Of a stretch of DNA of 64,000 bases, positions 34,972 to 46,125 are shown one piece after another; the first letter of the stretch is position 1, and each line of letters begins with the position of its first letter. This DNA comes from Chlorella sorokiniana. Lineage: Eukaryota > Chlorophyta > Trebouxiophyceae > Chlorellales > Chlorellaceae. The stretch spans positions 1,798,001 through 1,862,000 of the forward strand of contig CP084610.1 in the NCBI GenBank assembly GCA_025917655.1, written 5' to 3'. The notes under the pieces were generated by a model. It saw only the letters and a program-made list of their open reading frames with translations. It was not told where the DNA came from and did no database searches. Position numbers and translations under genes: made by a program.

Positions 34972-36708
34972 ATGGCATGCGTCAATGACTTGCCGGACGT
35001 GCTGCTAGTCGGCCTGTTTGCGCAATGCGACTTGCACGAGAGGTGCCCAGTGCTGCTTGGGTGGCAGCCCGTCGGGCCCGGTTTCCCCACTTTGCTGGGC
35101 CTGCAGGCTGCCAGGGGCCGCCCGGCACCTGTAGTCGTTTTCCCACCCCAACCCTGCTTGGTTTGATGCTGGCCTGTCGCAGGCAGCGCACCCTGCGCCG
35201 CGTTTGCCGCCGCTGGGACGACTTGGTGCACAGCCCCGAGCTGCTGAGCACGGTGTCGGTCAGAGTGCTACAGAATACAGAGTATGAAGCGAAGGAGTGG
35301 ATGGAGCGCTTGACATCGCTGATGGCTTGGATCTCGCTGCGGGCGGGGCAGCATGTCCAGGAGCTGGACCTCACTCTGCTTCCCCCAGCTTCTGCCCCGA
35401 GCCGGCGGCACAGCTCTGCAGGAGCATGCTCGTCGCCGCCCTGTTGGGCTGTGCCGACAGCCTGCTCGCGCTGCGGCTGAAGACGGGCTTCAGCTTCCCG
35501 CTGGACGGCTGGGTGCTGCACCTGGCCCGGCTGCGCCACCTGGCGGTGGTCCCGGACGACATCAAGGGCATGGATCACAGCTTCCCGCTGGTCTCCCTGC
35601 ACACGCTGACGGCCCTGCAAACGCTGGAGGTGCGCCGTGCTGCTCCCTGACGCAGAGGCAGTGGGGGCACCGCGCTTCACCCTTGCGCTGCACCCATTTG
35701 GGGGCCGGCAAACAGTTGGCAGCGGCACCCACATCGCCCCGCTGCGCCTGTGCTGCACCGCAGATCGACGGCTCGCAGTCAGACGAAGAGATGGCGCGCC
35801 ACGTCCACCTGCCGTCATCGCTGACTGGCCTGGTCCTCCAGAACGACACGTCTCCGCAGCTGCCCCCGCAGGTGCTGCCATGCAGCCTGGCCCACGGATG
35901 CTGCAGCAGCTGCTCGTCCTGCAATTCATCATGCTGCACCCTCCCCAAGGTTCTTTCCGTGCCTAGCGTCGTGCTGTGTGTTGCGCCGCCCCGCCCGCAG
36001 GTGGGCCAGTGCACCAACCTGCGGCGCTTGGTGCTGCGGGCGTCGCTTATGAGCCCGAAGGCTACGCGCCGCTGGCCAGCCTGGCCCCTAGCTTGACCCG
36101 GCTGGACGTGCTCCAACCAGAGAGCCTCCCTGGCAGCCTGTCCCTGCTCTCCTCCCTGCGTTGCCTCACGCTGCAGAGGTGGGAGCCGCTGGAGGAGGAA
36201 GAGTGCGAGGCGCTGGATGAGGCGCTGCTGCACCTGCCCGCGCTGCAGCACCTCCACATTGACTGCTGCCCGGGGCCGCCCCCACCCTCACCGCCCTCAC
36301 CGCCCTCACCAGCCTCTGCTTCACAATGGCGGAGCTCCCGAGGGCACCCCCTTCCCCTCCGGAGCCTGGATGACGGGCCTGCGGGTGCTGGTCGCGCCGT
36401 GCTGGGAGCTGGCGGCCACTCTGCCTGCCCTGGAAGCCGCCACGCAGCTGCGCCACCTTGGCGCCACCGAGGCCTGGGAGGACGAGCGCTTGTTGCACAC
36501 CATCGCGCGTTGGGCGGCCGCCAGGCCCGGCCTGCGGCGCCTGCTGGTGCCTGCGGTCCATTTTAGCGATGCCCGGCTGGCGGCGGTGCAACAGCTGGCC
36601 GGGCACGTGGCGGTGAGCGTCACTTCCAGAATGGCAGATGAGCTGTTCCCTCCGGAGCCGGTCTGCTCGATCTGGCCCCCAGCTGCACAGCGCAATATGT
36701 TCACCTGA
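34972..36708 (+). CDS. F-box / leucine-rich protein, tandem copy 2
   Basis: Paralogue of the preceding gene with the same exon plan. The ATG at 34972 reads MACVNDLPDVLLVGLFAQCD then LHER, spliced to QRTLRRVCRRWDDLVHSPEL; an in-frame ATG at 34903 could add 23 residues. The LRR part includes HVQELDLTLLP, LALRLKTGFSFPLDGWVLHL, RLRHLAVVPDDIKG, LTALQTLE, SSLTGLVLQNDTSPQLPPQ, TNLRRLVLR, LTRLDVLQPESLPGSLSLLS, LRVLVAPCWELAATLPALEA and LRRLLVPAVHFSDARLAAVQ. Stop at 36706-36708. Frame slips occur near 35400, at 36038-36040 (the same place as copy 1) and near 36280-36340. Whether it is fully functional cannot be decided while single-base assembly errors are suspected. Confidence 0.77.
35762..36018 (+). 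repeat. Identical exon-intron-exon block, copy 2
   Basis: Matches 33454-33710 exactly at an offset of 2308 bases. The first mismatch after it is C at 36019 against T at 33711. Confidence 0.9.
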
Positions 36709-36824
36709 TGAATCAGTTTGTCGCTGTCAAAGCCGTGTTGCTGCCATGCATTTTGCACTGCTCAACTCACATGGCTGCCTGCGGATTCTGCTTTCACAGA
36801 TGCTAAGTGCTTTTGCCCGAATCG

Positions 36825-36829
36825 TTACA
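36825..36829 (-). terminator. Candidate TGTAA poly(A) signal, CYC1
   Basis: TTACA on the plus strand is TGTAA on the minus strand, 300 bases after the CYC1 stop. Weak support because of the distance. Confidence 0.25.
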
Positions 36830-37128
36830 CAACTCAAAGGTACAAACGCGTCAAAACGCAAAGAAAGAAGAGTGCCGCGCGGGGCATCAGGCGCACGCAG
36901 GCCGGCCGGCCTCGCAGCTTCTTGCCGCCGGCAGCCAGCCGCCCAGGCGATGGCCGTCGCCGCTGGGGCCCTTCAAGAGCCCCTGCACAGCGTGGCGGCG
37001 GCACGGGGTAGCTGGCGGATGCGACACAGCCCCGCAGACGGCAGGAAGCTGTGCCTGGCGGGGGCAACACCAGCCGCAAGAGCGCCAGGCTGTGCCGGAG
37101 CCAGGTGCTGCCAGCCTGGCGCCGCCGC

Positions 37129-39610
37129 TCAGTTGACGACGTCCACAACGAGGCGGCGCGACTTGAGGGGCGCCCACTTCCAGCGCTTGTAGTAAATGGT
37201 GGTCAGGAAGACCTGCGCCGCGGGCCGGGGTGGTTGGGGAGAAACGTGAGGGAGGCCGCAGAATTCATGCAGATCGGAAGGGCCCCCGGAGTGCTTGCGG
37301 AAGGTGCGGAGCTGGAACCATAAGAGCCCCCAGTAGCCAAAGCCGCTGCTTGGTCAGCGTGGCGTGTAGCAAACACAGCCTGCAGCCTCAGCACCCCAAT
37401 CAGCGCCCCCGCCGCCGCCGCACCAGCGACAGCACCGCGATCCACTTGGCGCCCATCAGCTTGCGCTCGTCCATCTCGGGCTCAGCGGCCCAGGAGAGGA
37501 AGGTGACCACGTCCTGCGACGGTGCAGGGAGCGGTGCGGCAAAGAATGGAGCACAAACCAACGTGGAGACCTGGGTGGCACCAGCGCAGGGGTCCCGAAT
37601 GGTAGGATGGGGTGGTCCAGGCGAGGCTGCCCGTACAGGTGTGCGCCAAGGCTCGGGAGGAGCACAGCGCTGCGCGGCTCCGCCTCCCATCTCCCCGCGG
37701 CACCTCTCGCCCCCTCCCCCCAACCCCCTCCTCCTCCTCCATAAATCCCCCACCCACCTTGGCCTGCTGCGCCTCGGTGGCGGGGGTGCCGTCGTCGTAC
37801 TCCACGCCGCCGTCGCTCAGCATCTTGGGCATGGCGATGGCGCCGCCGGGGAAGTAGGGGTTGTAGTGCAGGCCCTCGCGCACCTACAGGGGCACAGCGG
37901 GGGCAGCGGGGCACAGCGGGTGGGTGGGTGCATGTGCCACGTGGGTGTGGCTGTGAGGCGACTGCGTGCGGCAGAATGCCCGCTGGTGATGCCCAGGTGC
38001 ATGATGCGTGTGGCAAGGGTGCGGCAGGCATGATGAGGGCAGGGGCGTGCGCAAACCCGATGCATCGTCTGCTGGCCCAGCAGCGCCGCCCCCTTCACGG
38101 CCACTGCAGGCAAGCGGGCGCCACGAGAGCAGCGCTGCTCACCGAGATGCCGGCGGGCGGCTCGCGGTAGCCCAGCAGCAGGGAGAAGACGTAGTTCTGG
38201 CCGTCATGACGGGCCTTGGTGATGAGGGAGAGGTCAGGGGGTAGGCGCCGCCGTTGGCGTAGCGCGCGTGCTCCTGGCCGAAGGGAGAGCAGGGGAGGGG
38301 GCAGGGGCAACAGACACATGTGGTGAGCCCCGGAGAATTGGCAGTGTCCTGTGGAGGACTCCGAGAGGCAGGCGAGCCGGAGCTGCTGACAATCGCCGCC
38401 GCGATGCAAACCGCCCAGCGCGAGGCCGGCTGTGGCAGGAGAGAAAGGACGCGGTGCAAGGGGAGGGAGGCGCACGCACCTCGTTCATGTAGGGCGCGGG
38501 CAGCTTGTCCGACAGCTTGCCCGGCCGCTCAAACATCTCGCCCTCGTCGTTGGGGCCATCTGCAGGCGCACAGACGGGGGCGGGTCGTGCTCCACTGCAC
38601 GGCGCACCTTCCACACACGCACCTTGCCGTACAACCCCGTGGATCCCCCCCCCCGCTCTCCAAGCCCCCACCCCCAGGCGGCGCACCCGTGACCTCGATG
38701 TCCAGGGCCATGGCCTTGGCCTCCTCCTCCGTGTAGCACACCCCCACCAGGTCTCGGTAGTGCACCAGGTCCATGGAGTGGCAGGTGGCGCAGACCTGGG
38801 GGGGGGATGGGGGGCGGGGGCGGGGCACAGTGACCAGGGGGCGGGATGCGGGGGCAGCGCAGAGTGACGGGGGTCCGGGGTGACCAGGGGGCGACGGGAG
38901 CGGAAGGGCTGCTCGCTGAGACTCGTCAAGGTGCGGTGGCAGCGGCACATGGTGGGTGCACGTGCGACAGCTGCCGCATCGGCGCGCGATGCAGATTGAG
39001 GTGCGGGGGCAGCTGAGTGGAGTGGCGGCGGCAGCACGCCCGTACCTGCTGGTACACCTGGTAGCCGCGGCGGATGGAGCGGTGATCGTAGGAGCTGCAG
39101 TAGCAGTACGGGGGGTACAGGGGGTCGATAGGAAACAGATTGGACTGACAGCCTGCCAAGGAGGAAGCGCTGAAAGCCGGCAGGCCGCAACCTGGCGGCG
39201 GCCGCACCTGAAGAAGCCGCTGTGCGACCAGGGTACGACGGCGCGTGCAGGCCGTGCTCTGCCTCGTCTGCTAGCGCGATGCTGGATGCCGCTGCAAGGC
39301 CGGCCGTGCCGGCGGCCAGAGCGCCCGCGCTGACCTTCCACCAGGTGCCACCCGCCGCCTGCTCTGCCGCGGGGGCCGCCTGCAGGAAGCGGCGGCGCGT
39401 TGCAGCTGCTGATGGGACGTCCCTGTGCAACAGCAAGTTCTGGAAGCAGCAAGGTGCGAGCCGGTCCTCGCCGCTTGCAAACACCCTGGCTGGCAATGCC
39501 AACCCAACCCCAACTGGCGCCTAGGGCTGCCCGGGGACAGTCGGATCCGTGATCGTTCTGCCGGGCTGCCTCACCTGGCCTAGCAGCCTCGCAAGGCCAC
39601 GTCTGAGCAT
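37129..39610 (-). CDS. CYC1: Cytochrome c1, mitochondrial complex III
   Basis: Haem-bearing subunit of the cytochrome bc1 complex that passes electrons to cytochrome c. I choose the ATG at 39610: exon 1, [12 protein letters not shown], splices in frame to [20 protein letters not shown], giving an Arg-rich mitochondrial presequence. A hydrophobic sorting segment follows ([20 protein letters not shown]), then [31 protein letters not shown], the haem site [81 protein letters not shown] (axial Met region) and [20 protein letters not shown]. The membrane anchor comes next and the end is [20 protein letters not shown] then N and stop at 37129. Missing bases lie at 39231-39233, 38237-38241 and near 37420. 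It is head-to-head with NDUFV1. Confidence 0.93.
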
Positions 39611-39859
39611 GTTTCGTCTGCTTGCGGTTCCCTCCGCGCTCCCCAAGCAACCGTGGCACCCAAACCAATCTGCGTAACGCACGGGGTGAGCGGGATGCGC
39701 CCCAGGGAGGCCTGGTCGTGCGGAAGAAACTCGCAGCTTTCTTTCGAGGAAAAACAGAGTAGTGGGGCACCCAGGGGCTGGCAGGCGTTGTCGTTCGCAC
39801 CCTTGTCAATCAAAGGTGCCTTCAGGTGGTCAGAGCGGCTTGGGTCTGGGTCTCCAGCC
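39611..39859. promoter_or_regulatory. Divergent promoter region, CYC1 / NDUFV1
   Basis: Only 249 bases separate the start codons of two mitochondrial respiratory-chain genes, so a shared bidirectional promoter is likely. No TATA box is seen on either strand, and the region is only moderately GC-rich. Co-regulation is inference. Confidence 0.5.
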
Positions 39860-42800
39860 ATGGCCCTGAGCGCAGGGCGCCGCAGCGGCCAGCTGCTGTC
39901 GACCTGGTGAGCGCTTATTGCGGAATGGCTATATACAGTTGTTTGATTCCCCTGCAGCCCGACTTACCCCCTCACCGCCCTCCTGGCCTGCAGCCTGCGG
40001 GCCTACAGCACCGCTGCGGCCGGAGAGCGCACAACCTTTGGCGGCCTGCAAGATAAGGACCGTATTTTCACCAACATCTACGGCCGCCATGACCCTTTCA
40101 TCAAGGTGCCGCAGCCGGGCGGAGGGCGGCTCCTGCGTTCTGGGGCTGCGTTGCGGTTGGCACAAGTGGCGAGGGCTTTGTCATGGCTGGGGCGCACACT
40201 CACAGCTGACAAGTTTGCGTGAGCAAGGAACTTCAAAGGTGGCTCCGTCTGCCGGCGCTCGCGGTTTGGGCGTGCCCCTGCTGGCGCTCTGGACAAGTGC
40301 CCTGTTTGTTGAGCACATTGCCCTCGCCGCCGCTTTGTTGTTTGCTCAGGGCGCGGAGAAGCGCGGCGACTGGCACCGCACCAAGGACATCGTTTCCAAG
40401 GGCAGCGACTGGATCGTGGACCAGATGAAGAAGAGCGGGCTGCGCGGGCGGGGCGGCGCCGGCTTCCCTTCAGGCCTCAAGTGCGCTGCACGGCTGCTCA
40501 TGCCGCCGCTCCTCCACAAAGCTGCGACCACGGCTATATGCCTGGCCTGAATCGGAGCGTCTTTGGGGGCGCAGGGCAGCATCTCGCTGCTGAAGAACTC
40601 GGTCATGCTGCCTCCTGGTGTTGCCGCTCTCCAGGCAGACGCCCACGCCGCCTCCACCACCCCTCCCTCCTGCATTCGGCCGCCCCCTCCTGACCATCAT
40701 GGCTTCCTCCCTTTCTCGCTCCCTTCCTGCAGGTGGTCCTTCATGCCCAAGGTGTCGGACGGGCGCCCCTCCTACCTGGTGGTGAATGCGGATGAGAGCG
40801 AGCCGGGGACGTGCAAGGACCGGGAGATCATGCGCCACGAGCCGCACAAGCTGGTGGAGGGCTGCCTCATTGCGGGTGCGCGGCCGGGCCAGTCGCCCCA
40901 AGCTGCAGCAGGGCCAGGAATGCCGCCGTGGGCCCAATGCGTCGCGGCCCAGCGGGGATGCAGAGCGGGCGGGCGGCGTGCCTCCTTGTGGCCTGCGTCG
41001 CCGCTGGGCCAATAGGCGGCACGCCAGCCTGCATTGAGGGACGGTGCCGGCTTTTTGCTGGTAGTGGGAAACGGCAGAGAGACGATGCGGTGCAGCTGCT
41101 GCCTGTTCTGAGACAGGGCGCCTGTGGGCTGCCTCTGCCTGCTGCCTCAAAACCAACATTGGCCACTGCGCGACGTGTCGGCTCGCAGGCGTAGGCATGC
41201 GCGCCCGTGCCGGCTACATCTACATCCGCGGCGAGTTCGTGAACGAGCGCAAGGCGGTGATGCGCGCTGTCGGTGGGTGGCTGGGAGCCGGGCGGCAGGG
41301 GGAAATGACAATGCATCTGTGTGTTCGCGCCTCTGTTCCAGTCTCCGCAGTTATGCATGCTGGTGGTGAATTGTTACAAGCACAGCCGCTGCAGCAGCCA
41401 CCCCTGGCGCAGGTCTCACAGCCGCAGGCTCGAGCTCGCAGCTTCACACCCGCTTAAAATTTTCCCTGTCGGTTGACGCTCGTGTATCCCTGAGCTGCCC
41501 CGTTGCCTCCCTTTACTGCAGACGAGGCGTACGCCAAGGGCTACCTGGGCAAGAATGCATGCGGCTCGGGCTACGACTTCGACCTCAATGTGCACTGGGG
41601 CGCAGGTGCCTACATTTGCGGTGAGTTGGCGTCTTTCTTGGTTTGGAGGCGCGGGAGGCCAGCTGGCGGCAGCAGCGTTGCAGCGTTGTGGCGTGCGGGG
41701 CTGCGATCGAGGAGGATGGGACGTGGTGGGGTTAGAACAAAGGTGCGGACGAGCCAGCTGGGAAGATGCAGCAGGCGGGCGTTCTCAACAGGGTACTTCC
41801 AGCGGATATGGGTGCTGACGGCTGCCCGCTTGCGGTCTGCCCCGCCTCGCCTCCCGCTTCCAGGCGAGGAGACAGCGCTGATTGAGTCGCTGGAGGGGAA
41901 GCAGGGCAAGCCGCGGCTGAAGCCCCCTTCCCGGCCAACGTCGGCCTCTACGGGTGCCCCACCACCGGTGAGCCCGTGATTCATGGACTGGCTGACAGGC
42001 CTGCTCAGAACGAGACGCGGCTTCTCAGCTGAGTCCACGCCCTGCGCAACCCTCCCAACGGAGGCAAAGGCTGCTCCTGCCGAAGCCTGCCCCCGCCCCC
42101 ACCCCTACCCCCACCTTCCAGTGACCAACGTGGAGACGGTGGCGGTCAGCCCGACCATCTTGCGCCGCGGCCCCGAGTGGTTTGCCTCTTTTGGCCGCAA
42201 GAACAACCACGGCACCAAGCTCTTTGCCATCTCGGGCCACGTCAACCGGCCGGTGACGGTCGAGGAGGAGATGAGCATTTCGCTCAAGTGAGGGTCCGCC
42301 TTCTGGTGCTGCTCTGCTCCTCAGCACAGCGCAGCCTCCCTGGTCTGTCCGCCATCAGCAGAAGGCAGGAGCCAGGCAGACAGCCGACCTTGCTGCTCTT
42401 CATTCAGCCTGGTGCAGACCCCGATCGCGCCCCTCTTTACTATCACGCTGTCCCCCCCTCCCCCCTCCAGGGAGCTGATCGAGCGCCACGCGGGCGGCGT
42501 GCGCGGCGGCTGGGACAACCTGCTGGCAATCATCCCCGGCGGCTCGTCCGTGCCGCTGCTGCCCAAGACGCAGTGCGAGGACGTGCTTATGGACTTTGAC
42601 GCGCTCAAGGAGCGGCAGGTGCGCCTCTGCTGCTCCTGTGTTGTTGCTGCTGATTCCCGCCTGCCTGATGGGGGGTTGGGGGCCGGTGGGACGACGGGCT
42701 CCCGGCTTGCGCTCCTCATCGTTGCCCAGGGTTTCCATCCTGGGGCGCCACCTGCCCGCTGATTTTCCAGCTTTCCACTCAGGTCCTGATGCTGTCGCGC

Positions 42801-43778
42801 CTCTCATTACCTTTCCTGCATCCCCGTCCCCCTTGCCGCAGTCCGGCCTGGGCACCGCCGCCGTGATTGTGATGGACAAGAGCACCGACCCCATTGAGGC
42901 CATCGCCCGCCTCTCCTACTTTTACAAGCACGAGTCGTGCGGCCAGGTGGGTGGGTGTTGTGCGTGTGATGCGCGGGGCGCGCGCTCGCCCGCTCGCGCT
43001 GGTCTCTGGGAACGAACTTAAACCATGTGGGAGTGGGAACAGCTTGGTTGAGAAGCACAGTGCAGCGTCCATGCTTGGGAGGGCCCGCGACGAGCAGCAG
43101 GCACAGGAGGCATGCCGCTGCAGAGTCTGCAGCTTCCCATTCCCGATGCAAAGTCCCAAAAGTCGCTGCATGTGCAGCTGCTGAACGGCTGCTATTTGGT
43201 ACTTGAAGACTCCAAGCTGGAAAGCGCACCCCCGCCTGCGCCTCCCCGCCCCTGCAGTGCACGCCCTGCCGCGAGGGCACCGGGTGGCTCTACGACATCA
43301 TGACTCGCATGAAGAAGGGCGACGCCAGGTGGGCGCCGCAGCACGCCGCACGCGCTTGCAATGGCTGCTGCCGCTGCCCATGCTGCAGCGTACCGCTTGC
43401 CGACTCGCGTACCTCCCCTGCTTCCCTCCCTGACGTCCCTCCCCCGCTTTCCTCCCAATCGCGCGGTTGCCAGGCTGGAGGAGATTGACATGCTGTGGGA
43501 GGTGACCAAGCAGATTGAGGGCCACACCATCTGCGCCCTGGGAGACGCCGCCGCCTGGCCCGTTCAGGGCCTCATCCGCCACTTCAGGTGCGCATGCGCG
43601 GTGTGTGTGTATGTGTGGGGCAGGCCTGTGAGGGCTTCCCTGCACCTCGCTGTCACCCTGTGCTGCTGTGCTGCCATCACATCCTCCTCCCCCTGTGGCG
43701 TCCCGGCATCGTCGCAGGCCGCTCATGGAGCAGCGGATAGAGCAGGCCTCCGAGGAGCTGGAGCGCATCGCTGCCTGA
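39860..43778 (+). CDS. NDUFV1: NADH dehydrogenase (ubiquinone) flavoprotein 1, 51 kDa subunit of complex I
   Basis: Binds NADH, FMN and the N3 4Fe-4S cluster in the mitochondrial matrix arm of complex I. Thirteen exons fit GT-AG: 39860-39906, 39958-40105, 40350-40480, 40733-40875, 41189-41272, 41522-41620, 41874-41967, 42122-42287, 42471-42618, 42842-42946, 43258-43328, 43474-43587 and 43718-43778. The start [16 protein letters not shown] is a plausible presequence. Signatures: [38 protein letters not shown] (FMN/NADH glycine-rich loop), [69 protein letters not shown] and [20 protein letters not shown] (the four cluster cysteines). A missing C in the run 41923-41927 breaks frame inside [12 protein letters not shown]. 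Length and order match the family throughout. Confidence 0.96.
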
Positions 43779-44606
43779 AGGCAAACCCTCCAGCCTGCCC
43801 CCTGCCTCCCATCCGTCAACCAGGCAGCCTTGCTGCCCGCCAGGCCACGCCCGCATTTTGCCTCGCATCCGCCTGTATGCCATGCGCCCGTCCGCGGCGC
43901 CCCAAACAACTTCCTTAGTCGGGCAGCCCTGAGAACCCAAGTTGCGGCCCCTTCTGCCACCTTTCTCTCTGCGGGGCTCGCTCATCGCGTGCTTCTGACA
44001 CAACCTTTAGAAACTCCCTTCCCCGCCACGACCACTGCTGAGCAGTGGTGGCATCACAACCCGCTGTAATCCTAGAGCATGCCTTGGCTTTGCAGCATTT
44101 TGGCATGGGGTTGAGCTGGCAGATTGCATGGCTGATAACCTGCAGATGCCCTGGCTGTACGAGTCCATGTGCTGCATGGGGCACGCACCCTATAGATTTC
44201 AGCAACCCAAGCATTGTAGCAGCTGTTGAAGTTCCTTTTGCGTGTCAAGCTGCTCAGCCTGTCGCAAAGCCGGCTTGCCAAGTGACGCTCTATATTCCGC
44301 CTGCCATCCTTTCACGACTGCTGCTTTCCTTGCCCGCGTTCCATCATCATGTGGGTGACAGTGAGCAGCCCAATTCCAAGTCGGCAACGCTCGTCTATCG
44401 AGACTGCTCGCCACCGACTGGAGCAAGGTGGTTTTTTGGCTGCTTCCACATGGATTATTGCGCAGCTGAGCTAAACAAGCTGCCGTCGACACCGCTGGCC
44501 GTTCCTCCCGCCGCACGCAGTGCTGGCGCTGCGGCTTGCTGAGCTGTGCTGCTTCGCGCCCGTTGCAGATTAGAGGACGCTTGGGCCTTCCCATCCCGCA
44601 ACAGCA
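43779..44606. other. Intergenic region
   Basis: About 830 bases. It contains TGTAA at 44065-44069, a possible poly(A) signal for NDUFV1 287 bases after its stop. No other gene is recognised on either strand. Confidence 0.45.
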
Positions 44607-45222
44607 ATGTCTCGACACAACTATGCAGAGGCGCTGAGCGACACTGATCCGCAGGTGCCTGCCACCGCTGCCTTGGATCGCTTCTGCAGAGCAGAGCTGC
44701 GCTGGTCACCTGCCCGTGAACTGACGACTCTTAAAATGGTGGCGCCCTCCAGCTAAGCTTGAAGCTCCTTTGCTCCCTGCTGCAGGAGTCTCAGCGGCAG
44801 CACCGGCTGGTTCTCGCCGCCAAGGAGGCAAGCTTGGGCGCCAGCCACGTGTCCACGGGCATCACGCTAAACTCGCTGGGCACGCTGGTGCGCAAGCACG
44901 GCCAGCTGGCGGAGGCGGAGACGCTGCTGCGCCGCGCGCTGGACATCCGCGAGGAGCTCTCCCCACCAGCCTGGACGCCGCGGTCACGCGAGACGAGCTG
45001 GGCTGCGTGCTGCAGGCGGCTGGGCGGCACGCCGAGGCTCGTGAGATGCGGCTGCGGGCCGGCCACGACGCGCTGGCCTGCTGCTACGCGCCCTGCTCCA
45101 AGCTGCAGAGCCAAGCGGGCACGCCGCACAAGGCCTGCGTGCGCTGCTGAGCCGCCTTCTACTGCTCTCAAGCATGCCATGCCGCCGACTGGAAGGCCCA
45201 CAAGACCGTGTGCACGAGGTGA
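44607..45222 (+). CDS. TPR-MYND zinc finger protein, interrupted by an in-frame TGA
   Basis: Function unknown. The ATG at 44607 reads MSRHNYAEALSDTDPQ, then a GT-AG intron. The next exon has kinesin-light-chain-like TPR sequence: HRLVLAAKEASLGASHVSTG, ITLNSLGTLVRKHGQLAEAE and TLLRRALDIREEL. After a one-base loss in the C run 44961-44964 it continues TSLDAAVTRDELGCVLQAAG, RHAEAREMRLRAGHDALACC. A MYND finger follows: CYAPCSKL, ACVRC, a TGA codon at 45148-45150, then AAFYCSQACHAADWKAHKTV and C, with a second TGA at 45220. All zinc-ligand spacings of MYND are kept across the first TGA. That TGA stands at a non-ligand position, where a CGA (Arg) would fit, so it is a nonsense change, an error, or a young pseudogene. 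Confidence 0.68.
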
Positions 45223-46125
45223 CATGCCGCTGGCGACACTCGCAGAGCTGGTCAGCGCCAGCGCAGCGCAGCAGCGTGGCAGCCAGCAGCCTAGCCTGAG
45301 TTGTGACTGTTGAATTTATCTACTTGTTCAAAATCTCGCGCAAGAAACCTCTGTTGGTTGACATTATCACAGCGAAGCGAGTGCAGTAAGGTGTTGGTTC
45401 CACGCAAAATGGCATGTAGTGGCAAGTGGCTGCGGCGCTAACCAGTGTTGCAGCGCAGTTGCCTGCAGCGCGCTTGGTAGGCAACGGCTTCTTCTGGTGT
45501 TCTCCAAAGCTGCTGGCCAAACAGGTTGCGTGGCAGATGGTCTGGCTGGGGAAGGAGCTGGCGCACGCGCTCCGTCGTTGGTGAGCCGCCGACAACTGTT
45601 GCCCGCTGCAGCCGCGCTGGCGGGCTGGCGATTGTGTTACCTGGTATCTAACCCACAGCATTCTTCCTTCGAAGAAAGACAGGATGGCGAGATACCACCA
45701 TCGCTATGCTCTGGCACTACACCCCGTACCATGGTGCTCTCCTCGTGCCCACGTAAACCCGTAGGCCGCCTAGTACCTCAATTCTGGGTTCTTATGTCGA
45801 CTGAAGACATATCGACGTATAATTTCTTTGACGAGGGCTACAGGTGCGGGCACACCTCCGGACGGAAGTTCGCTGTTTCCGCCCTCTCCCTGCTGACCTT
45901 CAGTGTTGTTGTTGTCGCATACGATCCACATAAGGGGAGGTAGCAGACAGTACAGCGGCATGTGGTTGCCCCATGTGCACAGTGCTGTGCACCTCGCCGC
46001 TCCTGCCGCCCGGCACCGTCCTGTCAGGGGTGTCCAGCCTGCGCCGAGGCGCATCCTACCATCGAGGACATCTTGCCTCACCCCCTCGTCGCCCTGCAGT
46101 GCAGACTGGACTTGGGCCTGAAATC
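45223..46125. other. Intergenic region with a less GC-rich block
   Basis: About 900 bases. From about 45600 to 45930 the sequence is visibly less GC-rich than its neighbours, with an open frame that has no recognisable domain. It could be promoter sequence or an old insertion. I call no gene. Confidence 0.4.

Larger units (their letters stand above)
34490..36708 (+). repeat. Tandem duplication, unit 2 (promoter plus F-box gene)
   Basis: Second copy of the unit at 32205-34435, about 2.3 kb downstream and in the same orientation. Similarity includes the upstream region from about 34510 and all gene parts. Confidence 0.85.

Noticed and set aside
39500-39502. TTG as the start of cytochrome c1
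   Set aside because: An ATG at 39610 splices in frame through a GT-AG intron to the same exon and gives a proper Arg-rich presequence.
45148-45150. Second selenocysteine codon in the MYND gene
   Set aside because: The TGA is not at a Cys or redox position, and MYND fingers have a variable residue there. I saw no reason for Sec.
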